Assembly (NCBI RefSeq): GCF_038502225.1
Contig: NC_091372.1
Coordinates: forward strand, 5,092,700 to 5,156,699
Origin: Cherax quadricarinatus
Taxonomy: Eukaryota; Arthropoda; Malacostraca; Decapoda; Parastacidae
DNA: 64,000 bases
Direction of reading: 5' to 3'
The position numbers were made by a program, and so were the translations under genes. The notes beneath the pieces were generated by a model. The model ran no database searches. It was not told where the DNA came from and saw nothing but the letters and a program-made list of their open reading frames with translations. How positions within the stretch are numbered: the stretch's first letter is position 1; each line of letters begins with the position of its first letter. This document shows, piece by piece, positions 52,585 to 64,000 of the stretch.

Positions 52585-53030
52585 GAAATAAATGGTATGA
52601 AATACCGACACAATGGAAATATAAACACACATGCAGTATAATGTGATCCTTTACTGACAACGTTCCGCACCCTTACAGTGGGCTTTTTCAGGTCACAAAC
52701 AGATCTACCTGGGGTGGAAGGGACGCGAGTATTTATAGTCAGGTTCAGAATGCTGAGGTCAGGTGGAGAATGCTGCATCTGATGATCTACCAAGTGGGGT
52801 TATAGTCTCTCCCTTCCAAGCTACCCAAGATTTTACACTCTATAACCCCACTCGGTAGATCATCAGATGCAGCATTCTCCACCTGACCTCAGCATTTTAA
52901 ACCTATAAATACTCGCGTCCCTTCCACCCCAGGTAGATCTGTTTGTGACTTGAAAAAGCCCGCTGTGTGGGCGAAACGTTATCAATAAAGGATCATATTA
53001 CACTGCATATGTATTTATATTCTCACTCGT
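52585..53030. mobile_element. Fold-back element with ~200-bp inverted arms
   Basis: The left arm (about 52610-52804) and right arm (about 52850-53020) are reverse complements at roughly 90 percent by eye, around a 45-bp centre. Matching segments include TAGATCATCAGATGCAGCAT, TCTCCACCTGACCTCAGCAT, AATACTCGCGTCCCTTCCAC and CCCAGGTAGATCTGTTTGTG. The outer parts contain the family E hairpin region in both orientations (AAAAAGCCCGC...GGGCGAAACG on the right). The left outer end has the palindrome GGTATGAAATACCGACAC. Confidence 0.85.
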
Positions 53031-53295
53031 GTATTTACCTAGCTTAAATTTGAAGCTACCTAAGGTTTTAGCTTCCATAACTATCAGGCAGATTGTTCCA
53101 CTCATACACTTTATCTCCAAACCAATACTTTCCTATATCCTTTATAAATTTTAATTTTTTTCCAATTTTCACTGGGTTTATTTTACATTTCCTCCCATAT
53201 TTCACTGTAGTGTGTAGCTCTGGGACCCATCTTACGTCACTGTGGCTGTGGGAACAAAAGGAAGCGAGATTTTCCTATGTTAATCCATCACGCAG
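53031..53295 (-). mobile_element. Possible LINE 3' fragment
   Basis: TATTTACCTAGCTTAAATTT, AGGCAGATTGTTCCACTCAT and CACTGGGTTTATTTTACATT recall degraded LINE sequence; the last matches LINE-B at about 47455. No clear frame. Confidence 0.4.
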
Positions 53296-53302
53296 GATGA
53301 GT

Positions 53303-56300
53303 GTGTGAGAGCGAAGTGTGGCGGTGGAGTGTGGGAGCGAGGTGTGGTGGTGGAGTGTGGGAGCGAGGTGTGGTGGTGGAGTGTGAGAGCGAGGTGTGGT
53401 GGTGGAGTGTGAGAGCGAGGTGTGGTGGTGGAGTGTGGGAGCGAGGTGTGGCGGTGGAGTGTGGGAGCGAGGTGTGGTGGTGGAGTGTGGGAGCGAGGTG
53501 TGGTGGTGGAGTGTGGGAGCGAGGTGTGGTGGTGGAGTGTGGGAGCGAGGTGTGGTGGTGGAGTGTGGGAGCGAGGTGTGGCGGTGGAGTGTGGGAGCGA
53601 GGTGTGGTGGTGGAGTGTGGGAGCGAGGTGTGGCGGTGGAGTGTGGGAGCGAGGTGTGGTGGAGTGTGGGAGCGAGGTGTGGTGGTGGAGTGTGAGAGCG
53701 AGGTGTGGTGGTGGAGTGTGGGAGCGAGGTGTGGTGGTGGAGTGTGGGAGCGAGGTGTGGTGGTGGAGTGTGGGAGCGAGGTGTGGTGGTGGAGTGTGAG
53801 AGCGAGGTGTGGTGGTGGAGTGTGAGAGCGAGGTGTGGTGGTGGAGTGTGAGAGCGAGGTGTGGTGGTGGAGTGTGGGAGCGAGGTGTGGGGGTGGAGTG
53901 TGGGAGCGAGGTGTGGGGGTGGAGTGTGGGAGCGAGGTGTGGTGGTGGAGTGTGGGAGCGAGGTGTGGTGGTGGAGTGTGGGAGCGAGGTGTGGTGGTGG
54001 AGTGTGAGAGCGAGGTGTGGTGGTGGAGTGTGAGAGCGAGGTGTGGTGGTGGAGTGTGAGAGCGAGGTGTGGTGGTGGAGTGTGAGAGCGAGGTGTGGCG
54101 GTGGAGTGTGGGAGCGAGGTGTGGCGGTGGAGTGTGGGAGCGAGGTGTGGTGGTGGAGTGTGAGAGCGAGGTGTGGTGGTGGAGTGTGAGAGCGAGGTGT
54201 GGTGGTGGAGTGTGGGAGCGAGGTGTGGTGGTGGAGTGTGAGAGCGAGGTGTGGCGGTGGAGTGTGGGAGCGAGGTGTGGCGGTGGAGTGTGGGAGCGAG
54301 GTGTGGCGGTGGAGTGTGGGAGCGAGGTGTGGCGGTGGAGTGTGAGAGCGAGGTGTGGCGGTGGAGTGTGAGAGCGAGGTGTGGGAGCGAGGTGTGGCGG
54401 TGGAGTGTGGGAGCGAGGTGTGGCGGTGGAGTGTGGGAGGAGTGTGGAGAGCGAGGTGTGGCGGTGGAGTGTGAGAGCGAGTGTGGAGTGGGAGCGAGTG
54501 TGTGGTGGAGGTGGGAGCGAGTGTGAGTGTGGGAGCGAGTGTGTGGTGGAGTGTGGGAGCGAGTGGTGAGAGCGAGGTGTGGTGGTGGAGTGTGGGAGCG
54601 AGGTGTGGTGGTGGAGTGTGGGAGCGAGGTGTGGTGGAGTGTGGGAGCGAGGTGTGGTGGTGGAGTGTGGGAACGAGGTGTGGCGAGGTGTGGTGGAGGT
54701 GGAGTGTGGGAGCGAGGTGTGGCGGTGGTGGGAGCGAGTGTGGGAGCGAGGTGTGGTGGTGGAGTGTGTGTGGTGGAGTGTGGGAGCGAGGTGTGGCGGT
54801 GGAGTGTGGGAGCGAGGTGTGGTGGTGGAGTGTGGGAGCGAGGTGTGGTGGTGGAGTGTGGGAGCGAGGTGTGGTGGTGGAGTGTGGGAGCGAGGTGTGG
54901 TGGTGGAGTGTGGGAGCGAGGTGTGGTGGTGGAGTGTGAGAGCGAGGTGTGGTGGTGGAGTGTGGGAGCGAGGTGTGGTGGAGTGTGGGAGCGAGGTGTG
55001 GCGGTGGAGTGTGGGAGCGAGGTGTGGCGGTGGAGTGTGGGAGCGAGGTGTGGCGGTGGAGTGTGGGAGCGAGGTGTGGCGGTGGAGTGTGGGAGCGAGG
55101 TGTGGTGGTGGAGTGTGAGAGCGAGGTGTGGTGGTGGAGTGTGTGAGCGAGGTGTGGTGGAGTGTGGGAGCGAGGTGTGGCGGTGGAGTGTGGGAGCGAG
55201 GTGTGGCGGTGGAGTGTGGGAGCGAGGTGTGGTGGTGGAGTGTGAGAGCGAGGTGTGGTGGTGGAGTGTGGGAGCGAGGTGTGGTGGAGTGTGGGAGCGA
55301 GGTGTGGCGGTGGAGTGTGGGAGCGAGGTGTGGTGGTGGAGTGTGAGAGCGAGGTGTGGTGGTGGAGTGTGGGAGCGAGGTGTGGTGGAGTGTGGGAGCG
55401 AGGTGTGGCGGTGGAGTGTGGGAGCGAGGTGTGGCGGTGGAGTGTGGGAGCGAGGTGTGGTGGTGGAGTGTGAGAGCGAGGTGTGGTGGTGGAGTGTGGG
55501 AGCGAGGTGTGGTGGAGTGTGGGAGCGAGGTGTGGCGGTGGAGTGTGGGAGCGAGGTGTGGCGGTGGAGTGTGGGAGCGAGGTGTGGCGGTGGAGTGTGG
55601 GAGCGAGGTGTGGCGGTGGAGTGTGTGAGCGAGGTGTGGTGGTGGAGTGTGGGAGCGAGGTGTGGTGGTGGAGTGTGAGAGCGAGGTGTGGTGGTGGAGT
55701 GTGGGAGCGAGGTGTGGTGGAGTGTGGGAGCGAGGTGTGGCGGTGGAGTGTGGGAGCGAGGTGTGGCGGTGGAGTGTGGGAGCGAGGTGTGGTGGAGTGT
55801 GGGAGCGAAGTGTGGTGGTGGAGTGTGGGAGCGAGGTGTGGTGGAGTGTGGGAGCGAGGTGTGGCGGTGGAGTGTGGGAGCGAGGTGTGGTGGTGGAGTG
55901 TGGGAGCGAGGTGTGGTGGTGGAGTGTGGGAGCGAGGTGTGGTGGTGGAGTGTGAGAGCGAGGTGTGGTGGTGGAGTGTGGGAGCGAGGTGTGGTGGTGG
56001 AGTGTGGGAGCGAGGTGTGGTGGAGTGTGGGAGCGAGGTGTGGCGGTGGAGTGTGGGAGCGAGGTGTGGTGGTGGAGTGTGGGAGCGAGGTGTGGTGGTG
56101 GAGTGTGGGAGCGAGGTGTGGTGGAGTGTGGGAGCGAGGTGTGGCGGTGGAGTGTGGGAGCGAGGTGTGGTGGTGGAGTGTGGGAGCGAGGTGTGGTGGT
56201 GGAGTGTGGGAGCGAGGTGTGGCGGTGGAGTGTGAGAGCGAGGTGTGGTGGTGGAGTGTGAGAGCGAGGTGTGGAGGTGGAGTGTGGGAGCGAGGTGTGG

Positions 56301-59300
56301 TGGTGGAGTGTGGGAGCGAGGTGTGGTGGTGGAGTGTGGGAGCGAGGTGTGGCGGTGGAGTGTGAGAGCGAGGTGTGGTGGTGGAGTGTGAGAGCGAGGT
56401 GTGGTGGTGGAGTGTGGGAGCGAGGTGTGGTGGTGGAGTGTGGGAGCGAGGTGTGGTGGTGGAGTGTGGGAGCGAGGTGTGGTGGTGGTGTGTGGGAGCG
56501 AGGTGTGGTGGTGGAGTGTGGGAGCGAGGTGTGGTGGTGGAGTGTGGGAGCGAGGTGTGGTGGTGGAGTGTGAGAGCGAGGTGTGGTGGTGGAGTGTGGG
56601 AGCGAGGTGTGGTGGTGGAGTGTGAGAGCGAGGTGTGGTGGTGGTGTGTGGGAGCGAGGTGTGGTGGTGGAGTGTGGGAGCGAGGTGTGGTGGTGGAGTG
56701 TGGGAGCGAGGTGTGGCGGTGGAGTGTGGGAGCGAGGTGTGGTGGTGGAGTGTGAGAGCGAGGTGTGGTGGAGTGTGGGAGCGAGGTGTGGTGGTGGAGT
56801 GTGAGAGCGAGGTGTGGTGGTGGAGTGTGGGAGCGAGGTGTGGCGGTGGAGTGTGGGAGCGAGGTGTGGTGGTGGAGTGTGAGAGCGAGGTGTGGCGGTG
56901 GAGTGTGGGAGCGAGGTGTGGCGGTGGAGTGTGGGAGCGAGGTGTGGTGGTGGAGTGTGGGAGCGAGGTGTGGTGGTGGAGTGTGGGAGCGAGGTGTGGT
57001 GGTGGAGTGTGGGAGCGAGGTGTGGTGGTGGAGTGTGAGAGCGAGGTGTGGTGGTGGAGTGTGGGAGCGAGGTGTGGTGGTGGTGTGTGGGAGCGAGGTG
57101 TGGTGGTGGAGTGTGAGAGCGAGGTGTGGCGGTGGAGTGTGGGAGCGAGGTGTGGCGGTGGTGTGTGGGAGCGAGGTGTGGTGGTGGAGTGTGAGAGCGA
57201 GGTGTGGTGGTGGAGTGTGAGAGCGAGGTGTGGTGGTGGAGTGTGGGAGCGAGGTGTGGTGGTGGAGTGTGAGAGCGAGGTGTGGTGGTGGAGTGTGGGA
57301 GCGAGGTGTGGCGGTGGAGTGTGGGAGCGAGGTGTGGCGGTGGAGTGTGGGAGCGAGGTGTGGCGGTGGAGTGTGGGAGCGAGGTGTGGCGGTGGAGTGT
57401 GGGAGCGAGGTGTGGTGGTGGAGTGGGGGTGCGAGGTGTGGGGGTGGTGTGTGGGAGCGAGGTGTGGCGGTGGAGTGTGGGAGCGAGGTGTGGTGGTGGA
57501 GTGTGGGAGCGAGGTGTGGTGGTGGAGTGTGGGAGCGAGGTGTGGTGGTGGAGTGTGGGAGCGAGGTGTGGTGGTGGAGTGTGAGAGCGAGGTGTGGTGG
57601 TGGAGTGTGGGAGCGAGGTGTGGTGGTGGAGTGTGGGAGCGAGGTGTGGTGGTGGAGTGTGGGAGCGAGGTGTGGTGGTGGAGTGTGGGAGCGAGGTGTG
57701 GTGGTGGAGTGTGAGAGCGAGGTGTGGTGGTGGAGTGTGGGAGCGAGGTGTGGTGGTGGAGTGTGGGAGCGAGGTGTGGTGGTGGAGTGTGGGAGCGAGG
57801 TGTGGTGGTGGAGTGTGGGAGCGAGGTGTGGTGGTGGAGTGTGGGAGCGAGGTGTGGTGGTGGAGTGTGGGAGCGAGGTGTGGTGGTGGAGTGTGGGAGC
57901 GAGGTGTGGTGGTGGAGTGTGAGAGCGAGGTGTGGTGGTGGAGTGTGGGAGCGAGGTGTGGTGGTGGAGTGTGGGAGCGAGGTGTGGTGGTGGAGTGTGG
58001 GAGCGAGGTGTGGTGGTGGAGTGTGTGAGCGAGGTGTGGTGGTGGAGTGTGGGAGCGAGGTGTGGTGGTGGAGTGTGGGAGCGAGGTGTGGTGGTGGAGT
58101 GTGGGAGCGAGGTGTGGTGGAGTGTGGGAGCGAGGTGTGGTGGTGGAGTGTGGGAACGAGGTGTGGCGGTGGAGTGTGGGAGCGAGGTGTGGTGGAGTGT
58201 GGGAGCGAGGTGTGGCGGTGGAGTGTGGGAGCGAGGTGTGGCGGTGGAGTGTGGGAGCGAGGTGTGGTGGAGTGTGGGAGCGAGGTGTGGTGGAGTGTGG
58301 GAGCGAGGTGTGGTGGTGGAGTGTGGGAGCGAGGTGTGGTGGAGTGTGGGAGCGAGGTGTGGCGGTGGAGTGTGGGAGCGAGGTGTGGTGGTGGAGTGTG
58401 GGAGCGAGGTGTGGTGGTGGAGTGTGGGAACGAGGTGTGGTGGTGGAGTGTGAGAGCGAGGTGTGGTGGTGGAGTGTGGGAGCGAGGTGTGGTGGAGTGT
58501 GGGAGCGAGGTGTGGCGGTGGAGTGTGGGAGCGAGGTGTGGCGGTGGAGTGTGGGAGCGAGGTGTGGTGGTGGAGTGTGAGAGCGAGGTGTGGTGGTGGA
58601 GTGTGGGAGCGAGGTGTGGTGGAGTGTGGGAGCGAGGTGTGGCGGTGGAGTGTGGGAGCGAGGTGTGGCGGTGGAGTGTGGGAGCGAGGTGTGGTGGTGG
58701 AGTGTGAGAGCGAGGTGTGGTGGTGGAGTGTGGGAGCGAGGTGTGGTGGAGTGTGGGAGCGAGGTGTGGCGGTGGAGTGTGGGAGCGAGGTGTGGTGGTG
58801 GAGTGTGAGAGCGAGGTGTGGTGGTGGAGTGTGGGAGCGAGGTGTGGTGGAGTGTGGGAGCGAGGTGTGGCGGTGGAGTGTGGGAGCGAGGTGTGGCGGT
58901 GGAGTGTGGGAGCGAGGTGTGGTGGTGTAGTGTGAGAGCGAGGTGTGGTGGTGGAGTGTGGGAGCGAGGTGTGGTGGAGTGTGGGTGCGAGGTGTGGCGG
59001 TGGAGTGTGGGAGCGAGGTGTGGCGGTGGAGTGTGGGAGCGAGGTGTGGCGGTGGAGTGTGGGAGCGAGGTGTGGCGGTGGAGTGTGAGAGCGAGGTGTG
59101 GTGGTGGAGTGTGGGAGCGAGGTGTGGTGGTGGAGTGTGAGAGCGAGGTGTGGTGGTGGAGTGTGGGAGCGAGGTGTGGTGGAGTGTGGGAGCGAGGTGT
59201 GGCGGTGGAGTGTGGGAGCGAGGTGTGGCGGTGGAGTGTGGGAGCGAGGTGTGGTGGAGTGTGGGAGCGAGGTGTGGTGGTGGAGTGTGGGAGCGAGGTG

Positions 59301-62300
59301 TGGTGGAGTGTGGGAGCGAGGTGTGGCGGTGGAGTGTGGGAGCGAGGTGTGGTGGTGGAGTGGGGGAGCGAGGTGGGGTGGTGGAGTGTGGGTTCGAGGT
59401 GTGGTGGTGGAGTGTGGGAGCGAGGTGTGGTGGTGGAGTGTGGGAGCGAGGTGTGGTGGTGGAGTGTGGGAGCGAGGTGTGGTGGAGTGTGGGAGCGAGG
59501 TGTGGCGGTGGAGTGTGGGAGCGAGGTGTGGTGGTGGAGTGTGGGAGCGAGGTGTGGTGGTGGAGTGTGGGAGCGAGGTGTGGTGGAGTGTGGGAGCGAG
59601 GTGTGGCGGTGGAGTGTGGGAGCGAGGTGTGGTGGTGGAGTGTGGGAGCGAGGTGTGGTGGTGGAGTGTGGGAGCGAGGTGTGGCGGTGGAGTGTGAGAG
59701 CGAGGTGTGGGGGTGGAGTGTGAGAGCGAGGGGAGGCGGTGGAGTGTGGGAGCGAGGTGTGGTGGTGGAGTGTGTGAGCGAGGTGTGGCGGTGGAGTGTG
59801 AGAGCGAGGTGTGGTGGTGGAGTGTGGGAGCGAGGTGTGGCGGTGGATTGTGCGAGCGAGGTGTGGTGGTGGAGTGTGAGAGCGAGGTGTGGCGGTGGAG
59901 TGTGGGAGCGAGGTGTGGCGGTGGAGTGTGAGAGCGAGGTGTGGTGGTGGAGTGTGAGAGCGAGGTGTGGTGGTGGAGTGTGGGAGCGAGGTGTGGTGGT
60001 GGAGTGTGAGAGCGAGGTGTGGTGGTGGAGTGTGGGAGCGAGGTGTGGTGGTGGAGTGTGGGAGCGAGGTGTGGCGGTGGAGTGTGAGAGCGAGGTGTGG
60101 TGGTGGAGTGTGAGAGCGAGGTGTGGTGGTGGAGTGTGGGAGCGAGGTGTGGTGGTGGAGTGTGGGCGCGAGGTGTGGTGGGGGCGGGTGGGAGCGAGGT
60201 GTGGTGGTGGTGTGGGGGAGCGAGGTGTGGTGGTGGAGTGTGTGAGCGAGGTGTGGTGGTGGAGTGTGTGAGCGAGGTGTGGTGGTGGAGTGTGTGAGCG
60301 AGGTGTGGTGGTGGAGTGTGGGAGCGAGGTGTGGGGGTGGAGTGTGAGAGCGAGGTGTGGTGGTGGTGTGTGGGAGCGAGGTGTGGTGGTGGAGTGTGGT
60401 AGAGAGGTGTGGTGGTGGAGTGTGGGAGCGAGGTGTGGCGGTGGAGTGTGGGAGCGAGGTGTGGTGGTGGAGTGTGAGAGCGAGGTGTGGTGGTGGAGTG
60501 TGAGAGCGAGGTGTGGTGGAGTGTGGGAGCGAGGTGTGGTGGTGGAGTGTGAGAGCGAGGTGTGGTGGTGGAGTGTGGGAGCGAGGTGTGGCGGTGGAGT
60601 GTGGGAGCGAGGTGTGGTGGTGGAGTGTGAGAGCGAGGTGTGGCGGTGGAGTGTGGGAGCGAGGTGTGGCGGTGGAGTGTGGGAGCGAGGTGTGGTGGTG
60701 GAGTGTGGGAGCGAGGTGTGGTGGTGGAGTGTGGGAGCGAGGTGTGGTGGTGGAGTGTGGGAGCGAGGTGTGGTGGTGGAGTGTGGGAGCGAGGTGTGGT
60801 GGTGGAGTGTGGGAGCGAGGTGTGGTGGTGGAGTGTGCGAGCGAGGTGTGGTGGTGGAGTGTGGGAGCGAGGTGTGGTGGTGGAGTGTGGGAGCGAGGTG
60901 TGGTGGTGGAGTGTGAGAGCGAGGTGTGGTGGTGGAGTGTGAGAGCGAGGTGTGGTGGTGGAGTGTGAGAGCGAGGTGTGGTGGTGGAGTGTGAGAGCGA
61001 GGTGTGGTGGTGGAGTGTGGGAGCGAGGTGTGGTGGTGGAGTGTGAGAGCGAGGTGTGGTGGTGGAGTGTGAGAGCGAGGTGTGGTGGTGGAGTGTGAGA
61101 GCGAGGTGTGGTGGTGGAGTGTGAGAGCGAGGTGTGGTGGTGGAGTGTGGGAGCGAGGTGTGGCGGTGGAGTGTGGGAGCGAGGTGTAGCGGTGGAGTGT
61201 GGGAGCGAGGTGTGGTGGTGGAGTGTGAGAGCGAGGTGTGGCGGTGGAGTGTGAGAGCGAGGTGTGGTGGTGGAGTGTGAGAGCGAGGTGTGGTGGTGGA
61301 GTGTGAGAGCGAGGTGTGGTGGTGGAGTGTGGGAGCGAGGTGTGGTGGTGGAGTGTGAGAGCGAGGTGTGGTGGTGGAGTGTGAGAGCGAGGTGTGGTGG
61401 TGGAGTGTGGGAGCGAGGTGTGGTGGTGGAGTGTGAGAGCGAGGTGTGGTGGTGGAGTGTGAGAGCGAGGTGTGGTGGTGGAGTGTGAGAGCGAGGTGTG
61501 GTGGTGGAGTGTGGGAGCGAGGTGTGGTGGTGGAGTGTGGGAGCGAGGTGTGGTGGTGGAGTGTGAGAGCGAGGTGTGGCGGTGGAGTGTGAGAGCGAGG
61601 TGTGGTGGTGGAGTGTGGGAGCGAGGTGTGGTGGTGGAGTGTGAGAGCGAGGTGTGGCGGTGGAGTGTGAGAGCGAGGTGTGGTGGTGGAGTGTGGGAGC
61701 GAGGTGTGGTGGTGGAGTGTGGGAGCGAGGTGTGGTGGTGGAGTGTGGGAGCGAGGTGTGGTGGTGGAGTGTGGGAGCGAGGTGTGGTGGTGGAGTGTGA
61801 GAGCGAGGTGTGGTGGTGGAGTGTGAGAGCGAGGTGTGGCGGTGGAGTGTGAGAGCGAGGTGTGGTGGTGGAGTGTGGGAGCGAGGTGTGGTGGTGGAGT
61901 GTGAGAGCGAGGTGTGGTGGTGGAGTGTGAGAGCGAGGTGTGGTGGTGGAGTGTGAGAGCGAGGTGTGGTGGTGGAGTGTGAGAGCGAGGTGTGGTGGTG
62001 GAGTGTGAGAGCGAGGTGTGGTGGTGGAGTGTGAGAGCGAGGTGTGGTGGTGGAGTGTGAGAGCGAGGTGTGGTGGTGGAGTGTGAGAGCGAGGTGTGGT
62101 GGTGGAGTGTGAGAGCGAGGTGTGGTGGTGGAGTGTGGGAGCGAGGTGTGGTGGTGGAGTGTGAGAGCGAGGTGTGGCGGTGGAGTGTGAGAGCGAGGTG
62201 TGGTGGTGGAGTGTGGGAGCGAGGTGTGGTGGTGGAGTGTGGGAGCGAGGTGTGGTGGTGGAGTGTGAGAGCGAGGTGTGGTGGTGGAGTGTGGGAGCGA

Positions 62301-64000
62301 GGTGTGGTGGTGGAGTGTGAGAGCGAGGTGTGGTGGTGGAGTGTGGGAGCGAGGTGTGGTGGTGGAGTGTGAGAGCGAGGTGTGGTGGTGGAGTGTGGGA
62401 GCGAGGTGTGGTGGTGGAGTGTGAGAGCGAGGTGTGGTGGTGGAGTGTGAGAGCGAGGTGTGGTGGTGGAGTGTGAGAGCGAGGTGTGGCGGTGGAGTGT
62501 GAGAGCGAGGTGTGGTGGTGGAGTGTGAGAGCGAGGTGTGGTGGTGGAGTGTGGGAGCGAGGTGTGGTGGTGGTGTGTGGGAGCGAGGTGTGGTGGTGGA
62601 GTCTGGGAGCGCGGTGTGGTGGTGGAGTGTGAGAGCGAGGTGCGGGGGTGGAGTGTGGGAGCGAGGTGTGGTGGTGGAGTGTGCGAGCGAGGTGTGGTGG
62701 TGGTGTGTGGGAGCGAGGTGTGGTGGTGGAGTGTGGGAGCGAGTGTGGTGGTGGTGTGTGGGAGCGAGGTGTGGTGGTGGAGTGTGGGAGCGAGGTGTGG
62801 TGGTGGTGTGTGGGAGCGAGGTGTGGTGGTGGTGTGTGGGAGCGAGGTGTGGTGGTGGAGTGTGGGAGCGAGGTGTGGTGGTGGTGTGTGGGAGCGAGGT
62901 GTGGTGGTGGTGTGTGGGAGCGAGGTGTGGTGGTGGAGTGTGGGAGCGAGGTGTGGTGGTGGTGTGTGCGAGCGAGGAGTGGTGGTGGAGTGTGGGAGCG
63001 AGGTGTGGTGGTGGAGTGTGAGAGCGAGGTGTGGTGGTGGTGTGTGGGAGCGAGGTGTGGTGGTGGAGTGTGAGAGCGAGGTGTGGTGGTGGTGTGTGGG
63101 AGCGAGGTGTGGTGGTGGAGTGTGGGAGCGAGGTGTGGTGGTGGTGTGTGGGGGCGAGGTGTGGTGGTGGAGTGTGGGAGCGAGGTGTGGTGGTGGAGTG
63201 TGGGAGCGAGGTGTGGTGGTGGTGTGTGGGAGCGAGGTGTGGTGGTGGAGTGTGGGAGCGAGGTGTGGTGGTGGTGTGTGGGAGCGAGGTGTGGTGGTGG
63301 AGTGTGAGAGCGAGGTGTGGCGGTGGAGTGTGGGAGCGAGGTGTGGTGGTGGAGTGTGGCGGTGGAGTGTGGGAGCGAGGTGTGGTGGTGGAGTGTGAGA
63401 GCGAGGTGTGGTGGTGGAGTGTGGGAGCGAGGTGTGGCGGTGGAGTGTGAGAGCGAGGTGTGGTGGTGGAGTGTGGGAGCGAGGTGTGGTGGTGGAGTGT
63501 GGGAGCGAGGTGTGGTGGTGGAGTGTGAGAGCGAGGTGTGGTGGTGGAGTGTGGGAGCGAGGTGTGGCGGTGGAGTGTGAGAGCGAGGTGTGGTGGTGGA
63601 GTGTGAGAGCGAGGTGTGGTGGTGGAGTGTGGGAGCGAGGTGTGGTGGTGGAGTGTGAGAGCGAGGTGTGGTGGTGGAGTGTGGGAGCGAGGTGTGGTGG
63701 TGGAGTGTGGGAGCGAGGTGTGGTGGTGGAGTGTGGGAGCGAGGTGTGGTGGTGGAGTGTGGGAGCGAGGTGTGGTGGTGGAGTGTGGGAGCGAGGTGTG
63801 GTGGTGGAGTGTGGTAGCGAGGTGTGGCGGTGGAGTGTGGGAGCGAGGTGTGGTGGTGGAGTGTGAGAGCGAGGTGTGGTGGTGGAGTGTGGGAGCGAGG
63901 TGTGGCGGTGGAGTGTGAGAGCGAGGTGTGGTGGTGGAGTGTGGGAGCGAGGTGTGGTGGTGGAGTGTGAGAGCGAGGTGTGGCGGTGGAGTGTGGGAGC
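53303..64000. repeat. 26-bp G/T-rich minisatellite, about 410 copies, runs off the window end
   Basis: Unit: GAGTGTGGGAGCGAGGTGTG plus GTGGTG. The main variants are GTGAGAGC for GTGGGAGC, GGCGG for GGTGG, and a 23-bp unit lacking one GGT. Near 54425-54780 units are irregular. From about 62570 to 63300 many units have GGTGTGTG in place of GGAGTGTG. Three frames are open (ECGSEVWWWSVGARCGGGVW), all artefacts. Long-range internal duplications are described in the findings. Confidence 0.98.

Noticed and set aside
54527..55678. Gly/Val/Trp/Glu/Arg-rich frames across the terminal array, up to 383 residues
   Set aside because: 26-bp repeat artefact; starts and ends are set by 23-bp units and single-base variants.

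Overview
This window looks like gene-poor, repeat-saturated animal DNA, most likely from a decapod crustacean. That placement rests on recognising dispersed sequences I associate with decapod genomes: a tRNA-derived SINE, a short element with TGTCGTGCC termini, LINE tails that encode a conserved DQPGCGSY-like peptide, and fold-back units ending in a GGTATA/TATACC palindrome. No search was run, so neither the species nor the family names are proven. I find no convincing host protein-coding gene. The long open frames are by-products of tandem repeats whose units lack stop codons, or are relics of reverse transcriptases.

Tandem arrays make up roughly 40 percent of the window. They are TG/CA microsatellites (0.8-3.35 kb, 19.5-20.4 kb, 38.4 kb, 39.95-40.73 kb), a 26-bp minisatellite (21.65-23.85 kb), a 35-bp minisatellite (25.45-28.05 kb), 27-bp, 46-bp, 23-bp and 19-bp arrays (28.05-31.53 kb), a 17-bp array carrying E-boxes (35.5 kb), a 27-bp array (36.7 kb), a 51-bp array (37.05-38.09 kb), a 30-bp array (40.8-41.3 kb), a 38-bp array (41.56-45.53 kb), and a second 26-bp array that starts near 53.30 kb and runs off the window end (about 10.7 kb, about 410 units).

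Between the arrays lies a mosaic of broken mobile elements. There are 3' ends of at least three non-LTR retrotransposon families, called here LINE-A, LINE-B and LINE-C (the last CR1/L2-like). One relic of a reverse-transcriptase palm at 50.06-50.47 kb still shows the A, B and C motifs. There are also tRNA-type SINEs, a MITE-like family in three copies, and two families of fold-back elements. One fold-back family carries a short hairpin whose stem varies in a compensatory way and resembles part of a hammerhead ribozyme core.

The most interesting patterns are these. All five better-preserved LINE-C tails touch TG repeats, which suggests a microsatellite-targeted or microsatellite-seeding retrotransposon. 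The fold-back family carries the covarying hairpin. CRE-type octamers (TGACGTCA and one-base variants) cluster tightly at 39.63-39.93 kb. Long-range duplications exist inside the terminal 26-bp array (offset exactly 3,462 bp) and inside the 51-bp array (offset exactly 459 bp). A LINE-A tail is inserted cleanly into a 23-bp minisatellite, which fixes the element's 3' end.
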